Shown piece after piece: positions 35,158 through 47,216 of a stretch of DNA of 64,000 nucleotides (position 1 is its first letter; each line of letters starts with the position of its first letter). Location of the stretch: contig NC_030384.2 of NCBI RefSeq assembly GCF_001625215.2, positions 37,792,390 through 37,856,389 on the forward strand, read 5' to 3'. The position numbers and the translations under genes are program-made. Under the pieces are notes generated by a model. The model had not been told where the DNA came from, made no database searches, and was given only the letters and a program-made list of their open reading frames with translations. Origin of the DNA: Daucus carota subsp. sativus. Its lineage: Eukaryota; Streptophyta; Magnoliopsida; Apiales; Apiaceae.

Positions 35158-37515
35158 TCTAGAAGCTACATTTTTTCAGTTGACCTAACTCCTTTATACT
35201 GTGTTTTTGCAAACCACCGATCATCTTAACTGAACAGAACTTCAGGTGATCAACAACTCCTATTAACAGTTTTGCACAGTAATGTTTTCCTTTGCCAAGG
35301 AAACTATACTGAATTCTTCACCTGAGAGAATATCGAGGCGATTCTAAGGAGGAAACATACAGTTGATGGTGCTGCACACCAGCCAACCCTGTAATATATG
35401 AGAATCTGCACATTACCTTTTCTTTTTTGAGTACAGTTCACCTCTGACATTTTTTTTTCTTATCAAAAAAATTTCACCTAAAAATTGCTTGATAGGCTTG
35501 TGGCAAGAAATGTCATCTGTATGATATCCAATTGTTTTTGGCATTTGAAATAAGAAATCAGCAAGAACCTTGTGATTCATTATATATTAGTACTTCATAC
35601 TTCATAGACATGGTTCCTTCTTGAAAAAGCAAGGAAAGTGCTATTCTTTTTATAAATTTATTCTATTATTTCATATATGTGCAAAAGGTCAGGGTGTCTG
35701 GACTTGAAATACGCATGTCAATAGCATACGTTCAGCGGCAAAAAATATGCTAGACAGTTTAATCTTAAGTTTTTCATATGTATACGGGATATTATGGTAT
35801 CAAAAAGTTGTAGAATTTTTCACTAACATTTTTTTATCGCCAGACGCATGCTATTATTATTCATATGTTCCGAATCTGTCATGTGCAAAATGGAATACAA
35901 TGGGTTGCAATTAAAACTTTTGTTATAAGAAACGTTCTAGTTGCATTTGTTTCAACTTGTTTTCAAATTTTTTATATGTTTCTGTGTTGTGTAATAAAAT
36001 TGCGTTCTTCCAAGTTTCTTCTGAGGTTAGAAAGTTTATAAACTACATCAATCCAAATTACAGAAAATTATCTGACAAAAAAATACAGAAAATTATAATT
36101 AGAAATTAAATATCGGTATATGAATAAGATTATATCAAAAATTGTATCGCAGATGATTAAATATATATAAAAGAGTAATATTCCCTCTATTTTGAAATAT
36201 AAGTCGTTTGATTTTTTCGCACACATTTCTAAGTTCTTTGACCGCGTAGTTAAAATTGTTATTTTAATTTTTTTTTTGAATAAAAATACATGATAAATAT
36301 CATAATTCAGAAAAAAAAAATTTAAAAATAATAATTTAGCTAAGCGGTCAAAGGACTTAAAATTATGTGCCAAAGAGTCAAGCGACCTATATTTCGAAAC
36401 AGAAAGTACATAATCAAATACATGATTGCATCGATATTTAGAAATTAGTAACTAAAAACTGAAGGTTAATGATAATTTATTCCAAAAACAATTCACTGAA
36501 AAAACATAGTTTGCCTATTGAAACTTGTAATGAAAAAATGGGTTGAAAAGTAGTAATTAAAGATACTAATGTTGTAATTCAATTGTTTACGTCAGTATTT
36601 GTTGGTGATCTCAGTTGTGTAATGCTCAACATCCAAGATACAGCAACTGAGCAACAATGTCCAAGCTACGAAGAGTGTTTTGCAACGCCACCCATATCTC
36701 TCGCTCTGACTTGGCTGGATCCTGGATGCTTGGATTTTTTTTATTTTTTTTGCTAAATAGATGCTTAGAATTACTGTATATTGTTTCAGTAAGTTTTGGC
36801 AATAATGCCGAAAAATTAGAAATTATTGTTATTTACGTACTAATGCTGAGATTTTTTCAGTAACAGATTGTTGTTCTTAATATGGTCAAATTGATTTTGG
36901 AAAACTCTAAATAGTCTGTGGAGGAACTCCTTAAACATTTGGCATTGGCTTTATATCTGTAGCTTTGACTGTAATGTAACTAAATACCAGTAACAAACTC
37001 AACAGTTGAGTTATACTGTTACTCAATCCAAAATTTACACTTGCAAGAGTGGAATTATGCTATATATTAATCATATCAAACGTAACAAATACGTTCAGTA
37101 TAGAAAATTCATAGACAAAAGTTCCATACTGAATTATGACACAGACTTCTGAATGTATTAAAAGGAATGTTCAAACATAAGGCAAAAGTAGGATTCGAAA
37201 CTGTAAAAATAACACTTGCATTCAAAAGGCTATCAATACAGAGTACCATATGGTTTACAGACAACAATTAAGCTGATGATGTTACAAATTAACAATACAA
37301 CAAAAAAATGATAACTAAAAATATGACAGAATTGGGAAGACCAATGGCCTGAGAGGAGGTAAAGTAAAAGAACATGCCCCACAACCAAATTTCTTTTATT
37401 TAATAGTTTCACTATATCTAATCCATATGCAAAGTAGACTCCTAAATTTTTTATTGTCATATATATGGTCCTAAATGTTTTTATGATGCCCCGTACATTC
37501 CACTTTATCACTATG
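35158..37515. other. Intergenic region between convergent genes
   Basis: It contains the 3' untranslated region of chlorophyllide a oxygenase (to about 35600) and, from the other side, that of the adenylate kinase (37200-37515). A Stowaway-like MITE lies at 36181-36408. The rest is AT-rich without a credible reading frame. Confidence 0.6.
36181..36408. mobile_element. Stowaway-like MITE, diverged ends
   Basis: The left arm TTCCCTCTATTTTGAAATAT, AAGTCGTTTGATTTTTTCGC is matched by the right arm GTCAAGCGACCTATATTTCG, AAACAGAAAG in inverse complement. Inner words TTTGACCGCGTAGTTAAA and AGCTAAGCGGTCAAAGGACT also pair. About 228 bp. Confidence 0.7.
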
Positions 37516-40500
37516 CTATGAAAGCTTCGCCAAAGCCTTATCAATTTGGGCAAACACATCATCCTTATCAGCACTTCCATCGACCTAAAACAAAAATGAT
37601 ATTTATCGATCTTCAGACTTTTTATCCCACATGCCCATAAAGAGTTTGCAGAAAATGTCTGTATTATACAAAATTTTATAATAAAAATAAATTCATCCTA
37701 TTCTTATCTAGTTTCTCTATATCAGGTTCAACTACAATCATTATAACAAAGGGCCTTTCTGTTTGAATTTTACTGTCAGTTAAACAAGGCTTTACCACGA
37801 AGCATGCGCCAACAATTTCTCCCTCAAAATCACTACACAGCAACTGGTAATGTCGATTCACCCACTCAACATAGTAATGAGAAGTAAAGTAAAACTGTGT
37901 TAATTTTCATCAGAGAAATGTTTTGTTTGTTTTAAATTTGTTCATAGTCATCAATTTTTTGTAATAATTCAAACATCAACATCCAGACCCGCCATACCAC
38001 AGTTTCTATATTTTTCTAGGTAAAAAATTAAGATTTACTTTATATTCTAACAAAAAACTCAATTAACTTTAGCATCCTAAGTTGTCCTCGTTAACACCTT
38101 AATTTCCTCTGTTTACTTAATATTGCAACAGCTAAGAGCATACCTTAACAATTATGTCTTGATACAGAGAAAGAACAGACTCCACATTCTGATTATGAGT
38201 CTCCAATCGAAGCTTTACCTATATAATACATATTTGCAGGACAAGTTTAGATTATAATAACAAATTCACACATATATTACCAATTACACGTATAACAATT
38301 TTTCGCCTGTCATGATGATTGGTTTACTGATATGAAGGAGCTCTCTTAATGCTTCAAAGTAAGAATAAAGCAGGCATGTACCTTTTCTTCCGTGTCATCA
38401 AACCGCTGGGTAAGCCGTGCAGCAATTTCTTCACTTTCAGGGGGAGAATACTTCAAGTGATATATCTTCCCAGAAACAGGGTCTAGCCTACGGCCTACAA
38501 CTCTGTCAACAAGAATATCCTGTGGAACCTGTCAAAAGCGTAAAAGTATAGAAGCAAGCTTAAGATCAGACAGGCCTAGTAATAAGCAAACTTAGAACCG
38601 CGTGATGGAAATAATAGTAAAAAAGTATAAGATGTTTTAAAAAATATTTAGACATCCAAAAATATATCTGAATTTATTAAAGTGAGGGTTATATTCCAAA
38701 ATTGCAATCACATACATAGAGTAAAACTATTTCTACAACTCTGATATGCCTTAATGGGGTAGAGTGATTTAAAATTTATAAACCACAGAGATAATAGTTA
38801 AGCTCACATCGAGAAGAATGAAAAGGTCTGGCTTGAAACCAAATTCCTGAAGAGCAGTTGCTTGAGATGAGCTTCTGGGAAATCCATCCAAAAGCCAACC
38901 CTTTTCTACAGAATCAGGCTGGGACAGTCGATCTTTCACCATCTACGTGCACAAAAATTTAAGATATCATACTCGATGACTCAAGAATCTCTCTTATTCG
39001 TTAATCAGGAAAACTGAAAGCAAAATACTAACCATGACGACTATTTCATTGGGTACCAAATCCCCTTTCTCCATATATTCTTTGGCTCGCTTCCCATTTT
39101 CAGTCCCTTCAGCAATTTCTGCCCTGAGCAAATCGCCAGCTGCAATATGCACCAAACCATACTGCAAATAAAAGGAGAACGGCAAAATAAAATGGTTATT
39201 GATACCGTTAACAACGCGGAAAAGATAAGTTGGACATGTCCTACAACAAGCGGAAAAGATAAGTTGGACATGTCACTATTATAATCAATTTATTGAATAT
39301 CATGATGTAGATTAATTAAGGAGAAACATGAACATTGTTGTATACAGCAACTGATTTAAGGTTCAAAGTTCCTATCGTGGAATAAAAGCATAAAAGATAA
39401 GGGAAAGGAAAACAATATAATTCAAGTCTAGAAAGGACATGAACTGTCTAAAAAGAAAAAAGACTTTAATTGTTGCACACATATCAGTTAGGTGCCTCCG
39501 CCAGAGTCCGAGTCCGGGTAATGTATCTCCATTCATATCATATATGATGTAGTCTATTTAAAAGATCAGATAATTACTTTTACAATTTGTCTAGTGTGTG
39601 TGCCCATAGGCACACTATAAAAACCACTTTTTAATTAGGTGACGGATTTTTATTGGCTCTAATTATATATATATTATATAATGATGCCCCCTATATGCAC
39701 AAAAATCTCCACCAATAAAAATCTGCTACCTAAGTACTCCCTCTGTCCCAATATATTAGTCGCTTTGACTTTTTCACGTTATTTGAGGTAAGAAAACATA
39801 TTTCTGCACATTATTTTTTAAATTTTCCTTTTTTGAATAAAAATTTAGATGTTAAATTTTCATTCAAAAAATAATTGAAAAATAATGGGTAGAAACATGT
39901 TTCTGTTGCACCTCAAATTACGTGCAAAAAGAAAAGGTGACTATTATTTTGAGACAGAGCAAAAATTAGTTGCTATCGTGTGCCCATGGGCACACACTAG
40001 AAAGACCCTTACTTCTATGTGAATTTAGATGCTATTTACGTAGAAGTTGCCATCGGAGAAATTTTTAGAGTTCCAATACACACTTGGTATAAAATATAGT
40101 CATAGTATCATTTACTTAAAGCAAATCCAAGAGATGTCTTATATGAGGTCCTAAGTTATAATTTAGGTCATCTAATAGAAAAAGTTGATCCTACAATGTC
40201 CTAGTGATGCTTTATATCACTAGGACAACATCTTCAAATGTCCTGGTAAGGTAGTAAACATGTCGAACATTTCCTATCCTTTTCCGACTTTAAATGTAGT
40301 ATTTCCCGACTTTAAATGTAGTAATTTATTTTGTTATTTTTATTGTTCAACTATACAACTGCTGATTCAAAAGACTATACACCTGCTGAAAGGTGAGATG
40401 CACAGATGCACAGAACTTTGTCAAATTGTCGGATCAATATAAAATATAAAGAATCTTTCCTAATAATTCCTATGCTAACTGCAAAGCGTCAAAGGCTCAC

Positions 40501-41061
40501 AATACCCCTGCGGCCTTCTCATTATATAACTTCATCCCTACTAGCCTCTGAATAACTGAAATGATCTAACAACATGCACAAACATATCCCAATGTACATT
40601 ATATAGCACATTACATTTTATCATCAATGCCGCATACACCACAATGTAAAATCGCCAATTCCCCAAAACATCAATTGCATCAAAATAAAACACTTTAAAT
40701 TTTGTGAAGACAGGAAATTACTTTCTTGGTGATGAGCTCACACTGAGTCCCTTTACCAGAAGCAGGAGCCCCAGATATCATAATCTTCATATTTTCAATT
40801 TTTTTCACTGAACAATTGACCTTTAGTCCCTAAGAGAAAAACCCCAATCAAAAAATACAAAATAATTGAGTATAAACAAAAAAGTTAAAAGCTTTCCAAG
40901 AAAGAAGAGTGTACCAGGTGTTTGAAAGATGGGGTTCGGGGAAAATGAAGATGGGGGGTTAGGGTTTGATGTGCAAAAGAAGGGGAATGATGATTAGAGG
41001 ATGAGAGTAAAGAATTGAAATTGAGAGAAGAAGAGGAAGTAGAAGCCATGAAAATAGCCAT
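37516..41061 (-). CDS. AMK2: Adenylate kinase, chloroplastic
   Basis: Interconverts ATP and AMP with two ADP; plastid form. Seven exons on the minus strand join in phase to 269 aa: 41061-40915, 40829-40722, 39161-39033, 38942-38808, 38528-38382, 38218-38144, 37584-37516. Residues 1 to about 60 are a Ser/His-rich plastid transit peptide. The P-loop GAPASGKGT is at residues 69-77. The AMP-binding region includes [12 protein letters not shown] and [10 protein letters not shown], then DGFPRSSSQ. The lid segment starts [13 protein letters not shown] near residue 185 and is the long type with [21 protein letters not shown] second ATG lies four codons after the first (MAIFM); the first was taken. 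The 1.56-kb intron 2 contains nested MITEs. Confidence 0.93.
39591..40000. mobile_element. MITE with GTGTGCCCA ends, carrying a nested Stowaway-like MITE
   Basis: The left end CTAGTGTGTGTGCCCATAGG plus CACAC and the right end GTGTGCCCATGGGCACACAC plus TAG are inverse complements. Inner words TTAGGTGACGGATTTTTATTGG and CCAATAAAAATCTGCTACCTA also pair. It lies in intron 2 of the adenylate kinase gene. No target duplication was established. Confidence 0.55.
39737..39962. mobile_element. Stowaway-like MITE inside the 39591-40000 element
   Basis: Starts CTCCCTCTGTCCCAATATAT and ends ATTTTGAGACAGAG, with AGTCGCTTTGACTTTTTCACG paired to a later GTGCAAAAAGAAAAGGTGACT. About 226 bp. The surrounding GTGTGCCCA element is split by it, so it arrived second. 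Confidence 0.65.
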
Positions 41062-43481
41062 TGCTTGCTGCGCTTCACTAGCTCTCTCTCCTCTCTCCCT
41101 GTCTCTCTCTCAGAGAGATTTGTAAAGAGGCCAAATGGCAAAACTTGAAGTAAAAAATTAGGAGAGCAGCGCCAGAGCCCACTTCTTTGGAACTTTACCA
41201 TAGCCCACTTCATTTGATTCTGTAACAGCTACAACTACCAAGTTGGCCGGGGCCATTATATAAAAATAATAATGATAATAAAATTGGCTGGGGAATAATT
41301 TTATATTATAAAATATTAATTTAGAGAAGTTTAATATGATTTCATATCTGGCAATACTCTTCGCACCTACTTTTTATTCATTTGTTATTATTATATATAG
41401 TCTGTAATAATAAGAGTAAAAAATAAAATAATGAGAGAATGAAGAATATATTAATAATATTAATTAAGAGACTCTAAAAACTCTTTATAATAAATGAGAG
41501 AAAAAACTCTTTGATGATTTAAAGAGTATCTTGGAACAAATTTTATATACTTTCTTTTCAAATTTCAGATTAAAAACTCATGTAAAAAACTATCGGAAAT
41601 GTTCTAAATAAAAACGTAAAGAATGTATTCTGTGTATATATTTTGGTCAATATTATATTTCAAAAATTTATTATTTATAATATTATTTTCCTCTACACTT
41701 CCATTCGCTTCTAAGACTCGGAGGTACAATCATGAGTACATTTTTTTTAAATTACTATTTCTTTGTTAGCTTTTCTTTCGGTTTATACCTGCATGGAGGT
41801 GTAAATATTGTGGGCTCGTTTGGACAAACTTAAAAAAATGATTTTTTGTTTAAAATAAAAAAAATGAAGTGGAAGTAAATATGTTAATAAAATGTTTGAA
41901 AAAAAAATAAAAATTACAAAATAAAACTAGCATTCTTAATTTTTTAAAAATTCTTATGTTCATTTAAAAAAAACGTAATCTTGCTCTAAACAAACAGGGG
42001 CTGTATTTACTTACATTTTGTTATTGGACTATCCATTTCGTCTTTTTATTTCATAACAATTTTTATTCTATTTCGTCTTTTTATGAGCTCCTGGGTGATT
42101 CCTTTCAAGATCCATTAAGCATAAATTCTTATAACCTGACAAAATTCTAACCTATTTTCTTTTCTTTTTTTCCATAAAATTCTAACCTATTTATAGTTGA
42201 ACTTTTATAACTACGAATCCGTAATCATTTTGTGATACCTCACCGTTCCTGAAAAATACTGAAAAATATATTTCTTGTTTTTTTCAAAATCAAATATATG
42301 ATCAGTTATACTTTATGTTCCGCATTTTTTGTATCCATATAATTTAATTGCCACCATCTCAAATTATAATTTAACCACTTCTCTATATTCGGTTTCTGTA
42401 ATTTAAAGACTTACATTTTTTTTTTTCTAGTTTAAAGACTTTCCGACATTATTATTAGACTTCTCTTGTTAACAAATATTTTTCAAGTAAATTTTTTATC
42501 CAAAAAAAACAGTAGTTGTAAATACTTGTGCGACTGACAGGGAGGAGGCCATTTCACGAAAGTGTTCAACAAACCAAGAACGAAGATTCCTTGGTACATA
42601 CCCCGTCCATAATTTAATATAAATATATATATATATAATAAAATGATAACATCAACCAATATTTAATAAATGAGATGAGTGTATTGAAATAAAATAGTGA
42701 ATTTAGTTAAATTTTAATATTATAAAATTTTAATATTTTAAATATATAGATGATTAAATGAGACGTCTCAAAATAGAAAATTAATAAAAACGAACGGGAC
42801 AGTATGTACGTTAAAAGTACATACTGTATATCTGTATAACATATCTAGCCTTTTTTCACATATAAAAATCAGCATTCTTCCCTGTGTTCATAAATTTATG
42901 CCGGTGGTACTTGTGTGGCTGTGCCTGTGCATTACCGCAAATTTACAACCCCAGAAAATGACAAAGTATCTGGCACTAGAATTCAAGCAGCACACAGATA
43001 CCACCTCTTCATGTTTCACTAGCACATGCTACTCCTGCAATTCAACGAGTTGATTTCTGTTTTCTCACCAGATTTTTACTTAATTATTTAAGTTGCGAAT
43101 TAAAGACCTGCAAACACCCGATAAAAGAAAAGATTTTCAGAGTGGAGAAGTGGATGAAAATAGAGTCGGAAAATAATGATTTTTGTAAACTCAAATACTT
43201 ATTATTCTCTCCGTCCCTTTCGTCCCCATGAATTGTATACCTTATTTTTTGGTACGTTTTTTAAGATTATTTTAAAGTATAGTTTCACATTTTAAATTTT
43301 TTTCTTTGAATAAAAATTTGATATTTAAACTTTTATTTAAAAAAAAATTTAAAAAAATATTGGAGTCTCAAAATATGTGCAAACAGTAAACGTGTATACG
43401 TGGAACATTGATTAGGCAGATATTTTGAAGAAAGGACAAAAGGGCTTAACAAATTAAGAACAGAAGAAGCATACATATATC

Positions 43482-44379
43482 TAGGGCTGAGCAAAAAACC
43501 GAAAAAAATCCGAACCGAAACCGAAACCGGCAAAAACCGGTAAAAACCGAGCCGGAAAAAACCGAGCCGAAACCGAAACCGAAAATTAAAAAACCGAACC
43601 GAGTTCATGGGTTCGGTTCCGGTTATTAGTAAAAACCGAACCCGAAAAAACCGAACCGAACCGATAATTTAAATAATATAAATATCTATAATATTATATA
43701 TATATATATATACAATTTATAAAGAATTTTTTATTTAAAATTAAATTAATATATATATATATGATATTTATAATTTGGGGCCAATGTTCATTGATTGTTG
43801 CTTAAAATATACAGTCCACTGTCCAGTGACTCCGGTCTAAACTCAACAATCCATAACAATCCATATACAGAAGCTGTCCTGATTAGTACTGTTATTGCTA
43901 TGCTTTTGTGCTGGATATTTATAAGCATGTGTTTTAAGATGTGTAATTAGTTATCTTAACGACTTAACTTCAATGGTTTAGGAGATGATAATCTCTCCCT
44001 TTCAGATTAGCAGCAGTCCATTTTGACTTGTTTTGTTTGTTACAAAATTGATCAAACAGGTGCATCAAAAGTGTGTAATTGTTCCCCAACTAGTAACTGC
44101 AGAGTCTGCAGTGGTATTAATATAAATCCACGGTTTATTAATTATGTTTATAGATTGCGCGGTTCAATTTGTCTTCATATTATTTGTAATTTTGTAGTTG
44201 TCGGTTTTGTAACCGAAACCGAACCGATTATAACCGAACCGGCTTTTTAAAACCGAAACCGAAGCCGAATCCGAACCGGCGGTTGCGGTTTTCGATTTTA
44301 AAAACCGAGGATATATGGTTGCGGTTCCGGTTTTATCCCGAAACCGAGCCGAACCGACCCATGCTCTACCCTACAGATA
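43482..44379. mobile_element. hAT-like non-autonomous element with arrays of AACCGAA motifs
   Basis: The left end CTAGGGCTGAGCAAAAAACC and the right end CCATGCTCTACCCTAC form short terminal inverted repeats (tAGGGcTGAGCA and tAGGGtAGAGCA). Both are flanked by ATATAT-type sequence that could be an imperfect 8-bp target duplication (ACATATAT and AGATATAT). Next to each end are dense arrays of AACCGAA, AACCGG and CGGTTCGG words (43498-43662 and 44209-44362). The roughly 550-bp middle has no transposase. Short, end-proximal hexamer arrays are the usual transposase-binding design of hAT elements; the assignment is inference. Confidence 0.6.
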
Positions 44380-44418
44380 TATCACCTTTTTTCTGCCTAG
44401 CCATACAAAAATTAAATA

Positions 44419-44653
44419 CTCCCTATATCCCAAATTAGATGAGCTAGTTGACTTTGAACACGTAATTAAGGTGCATTGACCGTATAATTTTAAAATTTAT
44501 TTTTAAAAATTTTCTTTTGTAAATGAAAGTTTTATATTTAAATTTTTATTTACAAAAATAAAATTTCAAAAATAAGTAATATAGCTATGCGATCAATGGA
44601 TTTTAAAGTGCGTTCCCGAAGTCAACGAGCTCGTCTAATTTGAGACGGAGGGA
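44419..44653. mobile_element. Stowaway-like MITE
   Basis: Starts CTCCCTATATCCCAAATTAG and ends CTAATTTGAGACGGAGGGA. The word ATGAGCTAGTTGACTTTG pairs with GAAGTCAACGAGCTCGT. About 235 bp and palindromic almost throughout. Confidence 0.75.
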
Positions 44654-44973
44654 ATAACATATCTTCGCTACGAAGTTATCAACTTTTTGCATTTAGGGCT
44701 GCACTTGCAAGCGGAAGCCGCACACAGGTTTCTCCTCCCTGTTTTGGTACAAGTTCTATGAATCTTGACAACGGTTGTAAATATCTGACGAGTTTTTATT
44801 TATTTTACTCACAACTGGATTGTGTGACCAAATTTCTAGGAACAGACAGATTGGCACTTTAGTTTTTATTTTAAAAAAAAAATGGACACTTCTGCGGTCT
44901 GCCCACTCCCGTCGGATTCAAAAAGACTGATCCACTTCCTTTTATTATCCTATTTTGTGTTCGGAAAGAAATA

Positions 44974-45361
44974 CTCCCTCCATCTCATTTTAAGTGTTCA
45001 CTTTGCAAATTTCACACATATTATGAAACATTTAATGTAATGTTTTGATCATCATCTTCCCAGTGCTAATCAGTTTAGTTTTCATACATATTAATCACAT
45101 TTTCCCAATGCTAATCAGCTTAGTTTTCATACATATTAATCACACACCTTATGAATTACTGTATATTAGATCTTTTTTTACTTCAAATTACACTATACAT
45201 TCATAATCTCTCTCAACATATTTATGAGGGGCTTGTTGGTTGTATTTAATACTACTCTATATTGGAAATAATATAAAGTTTACATAAGTCAAAGAGTATG
45301 ACACATATTTTGGGAATTTTTTTTTTTGACAAAATGAACACTTAAAATGGGATAGAGGGAG
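44974..45361. mobile_element. Stowaway-like MITE with an internal duplication
   Basis: Starts CTCCCTCCATCTCATTTTAA, GTGTTCACTTTG and ends GACAAAATGAACACTTAAAA, TGGGATAGAGGGAG. It contains a tandem duplication of about 46 bp (GCTAATCAG, TTTAGTTTTCATACATATTA, ATCACA) at roughly 45055-45146. Confidence 0.7.
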
Positions 45362-45595
45362 TACTTGATATTTTAAATTTACATAAAAATATAAGATTCA
45401 GATTTTCAGATAAAAAATTAAAAAATAATATTCACAAATACTTCTTCCGAGCACACTGAAATATATCAAAAAAAAAAAAAATTGTTTTCAACGGAGGGAG
45501 TATTATTTATTGTATTTGCTTTGCTTATGCATCGAAAAGCAAACTACAGTCCAAAAATGCTAACGTAATCGGAGCCTATAACATTAGCTAGCCTT

Positions 45596-45694
45596 GACTA
45601 TAAATGCACCAGTAGTTTTTACCATCCTTCTTCATAACCACATCTCAGCTAAGTACCTTGTCATCTCTTGCTCAACCTTTTACACTACCAGAGT
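45596..45694 (+). promoter_or_regulatory. Core promoter and leader of the DOG1-domain gene
   Basis: A TATA box (GACTATAAATGC) at about 45597-45606 lies roughly 90 bp before the chosen ATG, leaving room for a leader of about 60 bp. Upstream is repeat DNA, so the proximal promoter is only about 100 bp beyond the last Stowaway end. Confidence 0.6.
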
Positions 45695-46444
45695 ATGCCT
45701 ACTAATCAGAGTGTTAGTAACTTTGAAGATTTCTACGAGAAATGGACTGCCCAGCAGAAACTTCACCTGGATGCTCTTGTTGCAGCATCAGAAACTCCAC
45801 AATCCAGTCAGAATCCTAGTTATGTATGTGCTCTTGTCAAATCTGTGGTTGATCACTATGAGGAGTACTATCGAATGAAATCGCATTGGGCCAAACAAGA
45901 TGTGATTCTCATGCTCTCTCCCACCTGGACTACCCCTCTGGAGCAGGCTTTCTGCTGGATTGGAGGCTGGAGGCCTACCATGGCTATCCACCTCCTCTAC
46001 TCCAAATCCGGGTTGCAGCTCCAGGAGCGGATAGTTGACGTGGCGCTGGGACTCGCTACGGGTGACCTGGCTGATCTCAACTCTAGTCAGATTGACCAGG
46101 TCGACAAGTTGCAGAGGAAGACCACTATGGAGGAGAGGGAGATAAGTGAGAAGATGGCGAAGCAGCAAGGTAACGTGGCTGACTCGGATATGGTGGAGCT
46201 GACTCATGAGTTGGATGACGACGAGGAGAAAGTTGAGTCGATTCTGAGGAGGAAGGAAGAAGGGTTGGAGAAAGTACTGGAGAGGGCGGATGACTTGAGG
46301 CTGAGGACGTTGAAAGGGGTGATCAATATCTTGACCCCGAGTCAGTCTCTTCACTTCTTGGTTGCTGCTGCTGAGTTGCACCTCAGGCTGCATAACTGGG
46401 GAAAAGAAAGAGAGACCAAAGAGAGAGACCTGTCAGCTGCTTAG
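45695..46444 (+). CDS. DOG1-domain protein (DOG1-like / TGA-factor-like domain)
   Basis: Single-exon gene of 249 aa. The N-terminal motif SNFEDFYEKWTAQQKLHLDAL, then LVKSVVDHYEEYYRMKSHWA, SPTWTTPLEQAFCWIGGWRP and GLATGDLADLNSSQIDQVDKL are the conserved blocks of the DOG1 domain shared by seed-dormancy proteins and TGA bZIP factors. The C-terminal block RADDLRLRTLKGVINILTP and AELHLRLHNWGKE completes it. No bZIP precedes the domain, so this is a DOG1-like protein rather than a TGA factor. The ATG at 45695 is the first in frame, and the TATA box sits about 90 bp upstream. Relatives act in dormancy, ABA or storage-protein regulation; which role applies cannot be told from sequence alone. Confidence 0.9.
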   Translation: MPTNQSVSNFEDFYEKWTAQQKLHLDALVAASETPQSSQNPSYVCALVKSVVDHYEEYYRMKSHWAKQDVILMLSPTWTTPLEQAFCWIGGWRPTMAIHLLYSKSGLQLQERIVDVALGLATGDLADLNSSQIDQVDKLQRKTTMEEREISEKMAKQQGNVADSDMVELTHELDDDEEKVESILRRKEEGLEKVLERADDLRLRTLKGVINILTPSQSLHFLVAAAELHLRLHNWGKERETKERDLSAA

Positions 46445-47216
46445 ACGGAGCTTTAGCTAATCTACCTAACTTGCCTGTTTACCTATCTGTTCGTTTATCT
46501 ATCTATCTGCGCCTTCATCCATATATATAAGCAAGCTAGCATGCTCGAGGAATCAAAAGGTACAATGAAGCTAGACATATAGATATAAGCAAGCTAGGAT
46601 GCTCGATGAATCAAAAAGTACAATGAAGCTAAGTATAACAGCCTTGTGAGGATTGCACGAATAGCTATATTTATGTTCTTAAAGTTTGTTACAGTATCTC
46701 TCTCTACCAGGGGAGTTTGCTGTAAACCTCAGTACCTATGCATGTCATTCCAATGTTTTATATCTATCCCAGTTCAGTTTCTTTATCATCTTCGCTCATT
46801 TGACTCGATCTAGTCTCGCAACTTGTATCTTCACTAGTTGAATTATCATACAAATAAGGCAACAATGATCTGGGGAAAACAGATTCCCAAGACTAAATTT
46901 GAGTTGACAGTTTTGTTCGTATCACAACAGTTACATCTTGGAGGGATCTAAACCTGGTTGTTTTATATAAAATGAAACAGTTACAATTTCTACGGAAACT
47001 TATTATTGTTGAAGAAATGAGAAAAAAATTGGGTAAAAACAAGCCCAGAATCTTAAAAAATACATTCTGAAGGACACAAAATTGTTGCAAGGTGAACTAA
47101 ACCACACCTTTGTCAAAAATCACTAGAGCTAAACGATCTAATCTGACGCATAGATTAGTCAAGACATCTGAATAATAGGAGTAAATTAGTAGAATGGCAG
47201 GCTTCCCTGCTTGGTC
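46445..47216. other. 3' region of the DOG1-domain gene, with a duplicated segment
   Basis: About 49 bp starting ATATAAGCAAGCTAGCATGC are repeated at 46583-46631 after a first copy at 46525-46574, with a few mismatches; both probably lie in the 3' untranslated region. Beyond 46860 the sequence probably belongs to the 3' end of a minus-strand transcript. No other gene seen. Confidence 0.5.

Larger units (their letters stand above)
41062..45590. other. Repeat-rich intergenic region
   Basis: About 4.5 kb without a gene. 41062-41115 is a GA/CT-rich leader and core promoter of the adenylate kinase. 41340-43200 is AT-rich with degenerate MITE-like pieces (GGGCTCGTTTGGACAAAC at 41813 facing AAACAAACAGGGGCTG at 41989; CCCCGTCC at 42601 facing GAACGGGACAG at 42794; CTCCGTCCC at 43210). 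43492-44377 is a hAT-like element. Two Stowaway-like elements follow. 45483-45503 (ACGGAGGGAGTATT) is a solitary Stowaway end. Confidence 0.55.

Noticed and set aside
43498-44362. AACCGAA arrays as a CRISPR array or plant telomere repeat
   Set aside because: The words vary in spacing and sequence, there are no unique spacers, and the plant telomere unit TTTAGGG is absent; transposon ends explain them better.
45668-45694. Upstream extension of the DOG1-domain gene
   Set aside because: The extension would need a TTG start; the first ATG is at 45695 and fits the family N-terminus.
45788-46393. 201-codon minus-strand frame opposite the DOG1-domain gene
   Set aside because: It is the shadow of the real gene on the other strand; the plus frame carries all conserved DOG1 blocks.
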